Below are positions 31,475 through 48,568 of a DNA stretch of 64,000 bases, piece after piece. The notes beneath the pieces were generated by a model. That model saw only the letters and a program-made list of their open reading frames with translations, ran no database searches and had not been told where the DNA came from. Source of the stretch: Zygnema circumcarinatum (taxonomy: Eukaryota > Streptophyta > Zygnematophyceae > Zygnematales > Zygnemataceae); assembly GCA_037447605.1 (NCBI GenBank), contig CM074805.1, forward strand, positions 5,013,608 through 5,077,607. Direction: 5' to 3'. Position 1 is the first letter of the stretch. Each line of letters begins with the position of its first letter. Both the position numbers and the translations under genes were made by a program.

Positions 31475-34400
31475 TCAGCGCTTCTTGGTGCTAGAGAGGG
31501 CGGCAGGCGGCTTGAAAGCGGCAATGCCTGTGACCTCGCGGCCCGTGACGAGTGCGTTGATGTCGTAGGTGCCTTCGTACGTGTAAATGGGCTCCAGGTC
31601 ACAGAACGCCTGCGCACAGAAGGCGCATGGGAAAAAGCTCGTCGGATAGGATGACACGCTTGTCGTCTCTTTCAGAATCTTTAGTCGAGTAACTTAAGAA
31701 GAAATTGTGAAAAGTCTTTGAAGTTAATTTTGCCCTCGGCATACACATGGAGAAAGGGAAGAGGGCCCGAGAAGCGAGGGTAAAGGGGATCAGAACGGGA
31801 CACGAAGAAAACCACGGAGCGTTTCACTGAAGACACTCACTTTAGCCACTAGGTAGTCGCTGACGATGCCGTTGCCGCCCAGCAACTCGCGTCCAAGTGC
31901 CACCGTCTCCCTCGCACGCAGTGTGTTCCATGCCTGCACGGTTGCAGGAGATGAATCAAACAACTGACTCATCATCAAAATAATTGCAGACCATAAGAAG
32001 TGCAAAACAAGGCCGGATAAGAGCCGGAAGATGCGACGTTAGACCCTCGTTCCACCACCTCTCCATCTTGATCATCCTGAAACTCCTACATCAATCAATC
32101 AATGGCAAACAGACCTTGGCCAATGACGCCTGCCCAGCCGTCATCTTCCCGCTATCGTACAGCTGGCACAACCGCCACCCAAGAAGAAACATGGCCTGAA
32201 TATTCCCCAACATTCTGACGAGCTTCTCCTGGTTTAGCTGCAGCGCTGCGAGAGGAGCGCCAAACTGCTTTCTCTCGAGAAGATATCTGCGAGACAAAGC
32301 GAGTAACTCAATACGCATGTACACCCTCTCCTCTCCTCTTGAGGCCCAAGCCTTCACCCGCTTACTTGGACACTATGCTCATGAAGAGTGCATTCACTCT
32401 GACGCTGATACCTTCAGTGTTAAGTGAAGGCATGAACACAAAGAGGGTGAAGATAGGTGGGCCCCACCGATGGCATATGTCATACACTCCCATCACTATT
32501 CCGACCGGCTGCCACGCTACCATAATGCGTGAAATAGCCAGCACCTGCATAAGGTTTCTGCATAATTTTAGAGTCCATATTACAACGGCCGGCACACATC
32601 GACAATGATAACAATGGACAAAAACAAGACAACGGCATTCATGGAAGTACTCGACGTGAATAGAGAACAAATGAGCTGAACAGGAAATATCACTGCAAGT
32701 TTCACCTTGGCTGTATCCTGAAATGAGTTAACTCCAGGGAGACGATCAGAGTCAGGGACAAATGCGTTGCTGAGAGTGATGTCCCCGTTTTGAACAATTC
32801 TAAGACCAATCTTGTTTTCCATTTTGACTGCCCTAAACCCTGGAGTGCTCTTATGTACCAAAAACCTGCAAAACGCACAGTAAAGGCGTCAAGGTCGACT
32901 ATGCCCGTCGAAAGGGGGGGTGAATGGCGGAAACACGATAACGAACCCATGAGAAACTTGGTACTAAAGGGCAAGGACTACTTCAAGAATAGCACTTACC
33001 CATTAATTTGATTGGTCGAAGTGTTTCGCGCAAAAACCACGATGACATCAGCAAATGTACTATTTCCAATCCATCTCTTCTGGCCGTCTAGTCTCCACCC
33101 GCCCTCGACCTATGCAAAAAACTAAAACGGAAAATTTCATTATAAAATACTCCTCCACGATTCCTTCTCATAAAGGTCCGGAAACTGCAATCAACACGCC
33201 TGAAGCTCGAAGCACTCCTCTACCTTACACCCAGTAATCTCTTCCTTCTCTTTTTCTCTTTCTCTTTCTGTAACACCGAAGGAAATGACGAAAGGTAGTA
33301 GTCTCTAGAAGCCACGGCGCAGCGCAGGCACATCAATTTTTTCCTCGTGAAGGAAAAAAGTAAAGAGACCACACCTTTGTAGCCGTCGTATCCAGGGAGC
33401 TCGCATCACTTCCATAATCCGGCTCGGTAAGGGCCTGCCAACCCGCCGTTTAGCCCAAGCTAAGTACTGATCCATTAACTTCCACAAACAAGACAAAAAT
33501 GGAGGAGGAGGGGGGGGGGGGTGGGAAGGAGGGAGAAACCTCCTATCCTTATTTCCGACCTCTTCAGTGAACTTCTCTAATCTCTCCACTTTCAAAGTGA
33601 TAAGCTGAGGAAAAATATATGCTACCTTGTTTTTGCCAGATCTCGATGTTTTCCTTTTCCATTGACCCTGAGAGGCAATAACTTACCCAACATCCAACAG
33701 TGTCGAGGCGGGCCAATGATGGCAGGTATCTTTGCTTCTGCTCTTCGTTACCACACATGGCTGCAAAATATACGACAACATGAAAATAAAGTTTGCAGCA
33801 ACAACACAAGGCGAGGCCAATGCGGCACTTCTCCCAGCCATGGCGCCAATCCCGAGTGCGTGACACGTGACGCACCGACAGTGAGCATAGCGAGGCACGA
33901 GTGGACCATGAGGAACGTCGAGCAGCTTGCGTCCACGCGCGCGGTCTCGGCCACCACGATGGCGCTGCCCAGCACCGACAGGCCCGGGCAGCCGTACCCC
34001 TGCACGCGGCCCCTCACTCACGCGTGTGAGCGGGAGAGGAGAGTGGGAGGGCGGAGGAGATTGCTGAAAGAGATGGAGGAGTGGAGTTGAAAGAGGAAGA
34101 GAGAGAGAAAGAGGGGGGATACAGGAAAGGAAGGGAGAAGAATAGTGATAGGGGTAAGAAGCGAGTTGCACACAGACCTTAATGGTAGTTCCCGCAACTT
34201 TTAGCTCTGCGAATTTAGAAATAAGCGCATGGGGGAACTCTGCTTTCTCCCAATACTGCAAGGACAAAGACCAAAAAAATAGATAGATTTCATTTTTTTG
34301 TTGCAAGGCAACACATGTGCAGCCGTTGGTGCAAGAGGAAATTAAGTATCAACTTTGATTAAGAAAAAGGAAAAAACGAAGGGACGCGTACATTTGCAAT

Positions 34401-34766
34401 TTCACAAACGTCGAAACGAAATTGAGAAATCACAGCGACGTCATGGAATGTCAACAATGCACCTTGACAGTTAACAGTCCTTATTCTGAATCAGCGGAAT
34501 GAGGGCCGCCCTGAGCACGAGTATGAGCGGAGGGGCGAGCACACCGGCACAATAACGGGCGCCACCTCCTTCTCCATGAAGGCGCGCACGCGCTGCCGCA
34601 GCGCGAGCACGTCCGCCGGGAGCAGGTCCTCCAGGCCATAGAAGTCGGACCGGGAAGGAGGGAACCGCGCAGAGGTGGTCGCCTGCGGAAAGGTCGCCAG
34701 GACGCCACTCTTATTCTCATCTACCTCCGTCATAGCGTCCGAAGACGACGCTGGTGCTTCCGCCAC
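31475..34766 (-). CDS. ACX4: Acyl-CoA oxidase 4 type flavoprotein
   Basis: Eleven minus-strand exons close in phase to 434 residues: 34766-34545, 34255-34178, 33999-33876, 33760-33687, 33434-33375, 33109-33000, 32865-32706, 32544-32468, 32286-32115, 31933-31841, 31609-31475. It matches plant ACX4, the short-chain FAD acyl-CoA oxidase of beta-oxidation, almost throughout: [94 protein letters not shown] and [17 protein letters not shown], which holds the catalytic Glu. Length matches the Arabidopsis protein closely. One oddity: plant ACX4 ends with a peroxisomal SRL-type signal, while this one ends STKKR with no PTS1. It shares a 553-bp divergent promoter with the transporter gene. The related mitochondrial glutaryl-CoA dehydrogenases are the main alternative, but the match to ACX4 is closer. 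Confidence 0.95.
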
Positions 34767-35319
34767 TGCTCCTGCACCGCCCCTCCACCGCAGTCAGCAA
34801 ATAGAGCAGTCTCCGTGCCTTACAGAAAGACGGGAGAGGGAGGGAGACGAGAGGAACGGCGCTCTCCAGGACGCCCTACCGGAGGCTCCATGGCTGCGAC
34901 CTGCGGAATTCAAGTGGCGCGCAATGACTCGCATCCTGTCCATGGCCATGGCCGCGCCTCCCTCGCTCCTCCCTGCCTCGCTCCCTCGCTACCCGCTCCC
35001 GCTTCGGCGCGAGAGGGCGGGAGGGAGCCCGCGCCCACGTGGCGATGCCTGTGGCCACGTGGGACGATGCCACGTGGCGTCCGGATGGGCCCGCACCGGG
35101 ACCACCGACGCGCGGCACAGTTCCGTTCCACGCGACGGCGACAGCGCGCGGACCCACGCGGTTCCATGCTCGCAGGTACGGCCGTACGATACCGCACTGG
35201 CATGCCGTACGGAGATCCGTGCACTTGCCATCCATTCGTACGGTAGTACGGCGGCGCGGGCCTCTGGCGAGTGATCGGCGGCGGCGGGCGCGGAGGGAGG
35301 GACGGACGGACGGCCGGCC
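34767..35319. promoter_or_regulatory. Bidirectional promoter region between ACX4 and the NCS1 transporter
   Basis: Three CACGTG boxes lie within 35033-35078, two of them in GCCACGTGG-type context. A perfect 12-bp palindrome GTACGGCCGTAC is at 35176-35187, with further CCGTACGG and GTACGG copies to 35250. The start codons at 34766 (-) and 35320 (+) face away from each other. Confidence 0.55.
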
Positions 35320-35998
35320 ATGGCGGCCGCCGCGCGCCTCGTCCACCACCTTCCGCGCCCGCGCCTCTGGGGCGCGCCGCCCGGCGCCTCCTCTGCCTCT
35401 ACGTCGCCGCTCCGCCGCCGCCATGGCCATAGCGAAGCGCTGCGGGCCGTCCCGCTGCGGAGGGTCGGTGCGAGGGCGCAGGCGGCGGGAGACGCCGCAG
35501 GAGCCGCTGCGGGGCTGCGCTCTGCGTGGGAGGCGCTGCTGGAGCCCATCGAGCCTGTGCGCCCCCTCAACGCGCATCCCTCGCTCATCAACGAGGAATT
35601 CTCGCCCACTCTCGCGGAGCAGCGCATTCTGTCGGTGTGGGATGTCGCGAGTCTCTGGATCGGGCTCGTCGTAGGTGCGTTCCTGCGCTCATCCTTGAGC
35701 TCGGCATGACTCCCTTCTTCCCTTGTTCACTGCTGCACCATGGTTTGGCTTCACTCCACGTGCTGACAGCAGCCGAGCCGCGCGGGCCTACCAGGTGTCC
35801 CCACGTGGTACCTGGCGGGGAGCCTGGTGGAGCTGGGCATGGCGTGGTGGCAGGGCGTGCTGACGGTGCTGGTGGCGAACTGCGTGGTGCTGCTGCCGAT
35901 GGTCCTCAACGGCCACCCCGGCTGCAAGTACGGCGTGCCCTTCCCGGTCCTCTCCCGCGCCGCCTTCGGCATCGCCGGCGCGCACGTCCCCTCGCTGC

Positions 35999-36035
<37 letters not shown>

Positions 36036-37444
36036 CACGTGGCTGGGCGGCCAGGCCGTCTTCCAGCTCGGGAACGCGCTCACAGCCGGCGCGCTGCAGG
36101 CCCCCGCCGCCGCCTGGCTGGGCATCAGCTACCCGGAGCTCGCGTGCTTTCTGGCTTTCTGGTCGCTCCAGGTGGCGATCATATGGAACGGAATCGAAAG
36201 CATTCGGGACCTGGAGGCGTACAGCGCTCCTATTTTGACATTGTAAGAGCGCCAACTCTTGGAAGCCGTCCCTTATCATGTTGCTCCTCCATCAGGTTCA
36301 CCTTTCCGATTTACCTCCGTATTGGCACGCATGTGAGCGCAGGATGTGTGCGGCGCTTCTCTGGTGGGCGTATGCGAAGGCGGGCAGTTTCGGGGAAATG
36401 CTGTCCACGCCGTCTCAGTTCTGTATTGGGGGACCGAAAGAAGGTCAATTTTTCGCTACCTTCTGTCCGGCTCTCACAGCGAATATTAGTTTCTGGGCGA
36501 CGCTGAGTCTCAATATTCCAGGTAAACACACCCCTCTCCCCTTCCCCCTCTCCCCTTCCCCCTCCCCCCCAGTTCTTTTTCATTCTGATCCTCTCCCTTT
36601 TGAAAACGTCCTAAAAGTGGACATGTTGAATACCTGTAGGCGAACAGACCTAGAAAATCCGTTGTTAATTCGTGGCCTTCTTTTTTTCTTTTCACATTCG
36701 GCAGATTTTACCCGTTATACTCGGAGCCAGGGGGACCAGCTGGCAGGGCAGGCCATCGGCCTCCCCCTCTTCATGGCGGCCTTCACCTTTGTGGGTCTGG
36801 CGGTGACGTCGGCAACAGTGGTGATCTTTGGACGAGTCATTTCGGACCCCATTGAGCTTCTGGGCCAAATAAAGGGCACCGCTCCGGTCCTCCTCTCCCT
36901 CCTGGGCCTCACCCTCGCCACCCTCACCACCAACATCGCCGCCAACGTGGTCGCGCCCGCGAACGCTCTCATCAATCTCAGCCCGGAAACGATTTCCTTC
37001 AGAACGGGCGGCCTCATTACGGCGCTCGCCGGGATCCTGCTCATGCCGTGGCGCCTCATCCAGTCGACGCAAGGCTTCATCTTCACGTGGCTCATCGGAT
37101 ACTCCGCTCTTTTGGGCCCGGTGGCCGGCATAGTCATTGTCGACTATTTCCTGCTTCGGGGTCGGAAGTTGGACATCGACGCCCTCTACTCCTTGGACGC
37201 CTCGGATCCCTATTGGTATGCAGGCGGCTACAACCCGGCGGCGCTTGCAGCCATGGCGGTTGGGATCGCCCCCAACGTGCTGGGATTCCTGCAGGCAGCG
37301 GGCTTTGTTGCGTCCGTTGCTCCGATTTGGACTGCGATTTACAACAACGCGTGGCTCGTGGGCTTCGCGGTCGCCGCCGCCGTGTACGCCGCGCTCACGC
37401 TCATGCTGCGCCGCCCCGCCGGGACGCCGCAACCCGCCCTGTGA
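35320..37444 (+). CDS. PLUTO: NCS1-family nucleobase transporter, plastid PLUTO type
   Basis: Four exons (35320-35674, 35795-36242, 36343-36521, 36705-37444) splice in phase to 573 residues. After an Arg/Ala-rich leader of about 70 residues the protein reads [125 protein letters not shown] and [14 protein letters not shown], the set of helices and loops of plant NCS1 carriers. Plant homologues move uracil, guanine or adenine across the plastid envelope with a cation. About twelve hydrophobic segments are visible. The leader, as in the Arabidopsis protein, suggests the plastid envelope. The exact substrate cannot be read from sequence. Confidence 0.93.
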
Positions 37445-38057
37445 GGGAGAGCGGGCGGACAGCTAGGACCTCGTTTGGTGCCTGTCTTCACCAACCTATC
37501 ACATGAGCGAGTTGCACATTCGACAGCAAAGCCTGTACATAGCCAGTGTAGGGATAGTGAACTTGAAAGACGCCATCTTAAATTATGCGAAAATTAATGA
37601 GTGCGCGAAAAATTAATGAGTGGCATTTAGTGCCAAGCCTACGTTAGGTTTTTTCTACACGAAATTGCTTGTACAACTGTTGGGCTTTTTTATATCAGCA
37701 AGGGCTGGTCCGTTTGTAATTTGCTCAACCGTTCGACATATTGCACCTTGCCTTGAATGCCTCACTTTCTGAAGTCACAAAGCTCCTCGACCAACGATTC
37801 CCATTTTTCAAATGAATCCAAGGTCAAAAGGAGCCGGCCAAACACGGTACGGACTGCTTAGCATCTGCTGCCTATCCTCCCCCCCCCCCCCGTGAGCCGA
37901 CGCCTCCAGCCGCACAACAGCCTCCTAGACCATTCTACACCGCACCCAAATAAGGGCGGCTGCTTATAGACAAATGCGGCTCAAGGTCTCCTGCCTCCTT
38001 CGTATGTCTCCTTCGGAGTGCGAATATCGTACAACCAAGCTCAGTCTGTGAGTACCT
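37445..38057. other. Convergent intergenic region, no gene seen
   Basis: AT-rich 3' flanks of the transporter and prenyltransferase genes. A C10-type run lies at about 37880-37891. No gene or RNA signal was recognised. Confidence 0.6.
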
Positions 38058-39951
38058 TCAGCAGGGGTCCAGCAAGACTCCCTTCCTGTGCTCCCAGTAG
38101 TGTGCGCGTATCGGGTCCAGAGTCGTCAGCAGGTCGCAAAGCTGGCCGACTGCTTCGCCCGCTGTCGGATTCGTGCTGATGTGGAGGAGCTCGCACTGGA
38201 GCGGTTCCAGACGCAGCCCCGCGGGGAGCAGGTCCAGGCACAGGGCGAGGGCGTGCACGCACTGGGGGTGGCTCGCGAGGACTTCTCCGCACAGGGCCAC
38301 CACTTGCGAGTCCTTCACCAGGAGGTGAAAGTCGTGTCCGTACAAACCTCGAAGGTATCGCCACGGACTCTCGTTAGACGGGGCTTTGCGAATGGCCGCA
38401 GCACAGAACTGGACCTCCGTTTTCCGTTCAACCGCCAGTCCTCCGAGGAGGGGGCTTTGTGTTATTACAAAGAAACGCTGGGACGACAACCACGAGTACC
38501 CAGACAAAAACAGAAACCGTGAGACCAGATTGTTGAATTCATCCCGCCCACTCTGCAATTTATTTCTCCTCTGCCTTTTTTACGGGTTTCGATTAGACAA
38601 CGAATCACAAAACAATGTGGAACACGCACAAGGGTCAACATCATCAAGACCTTCAAGGTTGAAAGACATACAAAGTAAGCGAACAAAAAGGGATTTCCTA
38701 TCACCACACACTCATGTCAATGACCACTTGCTGATGTGTCTCCACCTGATTCCAGGCTGAGTTGTTTCGGACATCCTTCTTGAGAAGTTCCTCGCAGAAC
38801 AACAGCTCATTCTCCCAACCTCCGAGTTCACGCAGTACCCACTGAACCCGCCCGACATGCCGACAGAAATATATCAATAAACGGCAAGGAAAGGAGTCAC
38901 TAAGTAAGCAAATGGAAGTACCAACGATACCTCATCTCATCCTGAGGTCGCAACACAGTATGCGAAAACGTTAAATGACCAAAGACGCACCTGTCGGTGT
39001 GACCACGCATGATAGTTTTTCGCATCTAAGTTTAAGACCTCCGCAGTTAGCGCCAACTCTCCCTCTGCAGACGACTGACCCAATTTCTCCGCAACCCATC
39101 GACGATGGTACCTGGCAGATCCACTCAAAACTATAAAAAGCCAGAAAAAAGGGATGTTATACTGTTCCCTTGATGCAATTCACAAGGGTGTTCTTCTTGC
39201 GAGTTTGACCTTAGAGAGTATGAAGTACTAATTAACTCTACTCGTGTTACAAACCAAAATTTCCATAGGCTGGTGAGAAACGTGCAGGGGAACTAGGGGC
39301 CCTGAGACTTCTTGACTAAAAAAATAAAAGTCCCTTGCCACAGTGGCGGCTCTTGAAGCCATTAATTGCAATTAATCTTGTAAACCACAATAATTTCACA
39401 AAATCAGGTTTATCTTTCAGATTCGAAAAAAAAAATCGGCATAAATGTCAGTGTGCACACCACAGCTGATAATTTTTGGGCGTTTCTGTCGCCAGGGTAT
39501 CCAAATACATCCGCTCCTGCTCCAAATCCGCGCTAATGCTTTCCAACACGAGCCGCCGGAAGTGCCAAACCTGAACCCTCTGCCGGCCAAGAGCCCCTTA
39601 GCCTCCGCATGGAACTCTCCAGTCGTCTGTTCGGGACTGCGCTCGCAAACAACCCTGAAGGCGCCTCTTGGAGCGCGCTGCGAGGCATTCGAGAATTCAA
39701 GTGCAATGCAAAGCGGAGGTCACCGTGTAGTTCGCGGCGTTGAGACGGATGACGTGCGTGGTGAGACGCAGAGCCCGCGCGCTCTTCTCCCCGCGCGCCA
39801 TCACACCCCGGAAGTAGTCCATGGCGTCCCTGAACTCCGTCGAGTAGGCTATGGGCACCACCGGGTGCGGTCCATCGTCCTGGGGGATGGGCGTCACGTC
39901 GCGCCACTCCTCCCTCTCGCTGTACAGAAGCTCCGACTCACTTCCGGCCAT
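38058..39951 (-). CDS. FNTA: Protein farnesyltransferase/geranylgeranyltransferase type I, alpha subunit
   Basis: Shared alpha subunit of the two CaaX prenyltransferases, which attach farnesyl or geranylgeranyl to C-terminal cysteines. Five minus-strand exons (39951-39724, 39570-39461, 39111-38991, 38841-38746, 38477-38058) close in phase to 324 residues, the length of the plant protein. The text runs [98 protein letters not shown] and [12 protein letters not shown]; the repeated aromatic-x-x-R motifs are the prenyltransferase alpha repeats. The ATG at 39951 aligns with the family start; an in-frame ATG at 39993 would add 14 residues. Confidence 0.95.
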
Positions 39952-40906
39952 CACCCTCGGCCCTGAACCCTGCCCCCCCCCTGAACCCTGCACGCCTCGA
40001 TGCCCTGAGGACCACCCCCACCACAGGCCGCGATGGGCTTGAATGGCGTCAGCGGGTGACGTCAGCGTCCGGGGGTGCGCTCCCTATCGCCGAGGTGGCT
40101 GCCAGGTGGCAGCGCGGAGCCGCGTAGAGCCACGCGTCCTCCTGTAGACGCCTCTCCTCGAGCCGGACGAACTCCAGAGAGCCCGCCTTCAGCGCTGCAG
40201 CACTCCACACCGCCCGCCCTCTTTCAACATGGAGAACCTCCTCCCTGAACCCTCAAACGCAATGGTCTAAACCCTCAACTTTGAGCAGTTCCGAGTCATC
40301 TGACGCTGAACCTGAACCCCCTCCCTCCCTCCCTCACCCTGTCTCGCCTCCTGCAGCCGCTCCTCCGCGCCCGCCGCCTCCTCCACCAACCGCAGGAGCT
40401 CCTCCTCCGGCGGCCCCGCGGGAAGGGCCACGTGTCGCCGCCCACCCGCCGCGGCCGTCTGCATGGAGCGAGCGCCACGTGGCGCCTCCCGCGGGGCCGA
40501 GGCGAGGTCCGTGTGGGGGGGGGGGGGGGGGGGGGGGGGGGNNNNNNNNNNGGGGGGGGGGGGGGGGGGGGGGGCGGGGGGGAGGGGGGGCTGGCGACTT
40601 GCGCCGCTGCGATGCGATACGATATATCACGACTCGGTTACGTCATTTACCGTACATATCATCACGTCACGTCACGTCACGTCACGTCTCTGTACGGCAC
40701 TAATCGCGATACGATACTCGGGTAGTTACTTTAGGAAGTGGCCCTCTAAAAAGTCAGCGCCAATGCGCGGAATGTGGCAGCAGGGTAGGGGCGCTTCGTA
40801 AAGTCAGGGCGCTCTCTCTCCCTCGAGCAGGGCTCAACTGAACTGAACCCCTGAAAGGGCTGGCATTGCTGCTGCTGCTGCGAGGCGAGGCGAGGAGGGG
40901 CGAGCC
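39952..40906. promoter_or_regulatory. Divergent region between FNTA and lysyl-tRNA synthetase, with poly-G assembly gap
   Basis: GCCACGTGTCG at about 40428 and the palindromic GCGCCACGTGGCGCC at about 40474 are G-box type. A run of 27 G ends at 40541, ten Ns fill 40542-40551, and at least 23 more G follow to 40574. Five GTCAC units lie at about 40663-40688, then CTGTACGGCAC. GAACCCT motifs recur at 39963-40280. Shared regulation of the two genes is inference. Confidence 0.55.
40515..40574 (+). repeat. Poly-G tract with a 10-N gap
   Basis: At least 50 G on the + strand, interrupted only by Ns at 40542-40551. True length is unknown. Such runs can form G-quadruplexes and stop sequencing polymerases. 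Confidence 0.85.
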
Positions 40907-47696
<6,790 letters not shown>

Positions 47697-48568
47697 GCTC
47701 CGCAGTGAGGGGCCGTAGGAGAGAACGTGAAGTTGGAACTCTGACCGGATGCTGAGTTGTCGTGTTAATGCATTGAGCTGAAGGAAGCTGAAAAACAATG
47801 GCGCTGTTTTGTCAATGCCTTCTAGTAATGAGATTTCAATTTTGAACGGGTTTATGCCCGAAGGTGTAAGTGGTAGGATGCAGAGAAATTGATGGACAGT
47901 AAGCCACACCTGACTGTCTGCTAGCTCGAAAGAATAACGGAGGGCAACGGCTCCATCCTGGTTCCTCGTGCGGAGAGGTGAGAGAGGGGCGTGGAGGCGT
48001 GTTCTTGGGCAGACTGCATGCAGGACTGCGTCCAATGGCTTTCACTTTCTCTGCGGCTCTACTCTTTGGTGTCATCTCAACTTCACATTACCGTTTCGAT
48101 ATACATCCCACGACTGCACACCGTCGATGATGGAAATTGAGAAAGATTGACAAATCTGTCAGACACTTAATCTGTCCTTTCTTTGGCTTGCACCTCCGCG
48201 AGTCAGATGTGAACAGTCACATTTTTCACACAGAACTTCACTGTTCAAAACTATTTCTTTATTCACAGCCGCAGTTAAGGAGCCTAACATGTTAAACCAA
48301 CATAACACTAACTCGCATAAATAGCTTTAAAATTACAGGAGCTGGCAAAACCAAAACGACCGTATCCTGCAACCTTGGTCACTACGGCAGTCGCTGCTGC
48401 AGATTGCTTGCAGGGCTGGCCAATCTCTACTTCGGCAAAACTCAGGCAATGCTACCATCCATCGTGGTTAGACTAGTTTCCGTCACAATGCATCCGAGCC
48501 TCCGTACGATCAGTTACCCCGTGCTCGGTCACAAGAACATTACGTTAGAGCCAGCAGGGCGACGGACC
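47697..48568. other. Convergent intergenic region, no gene seen
   Basis: DNA between the 3' ends of LysRS (+) and the REC-like gene (-). Open frames here are short and featureless. Confidence 0.6.
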
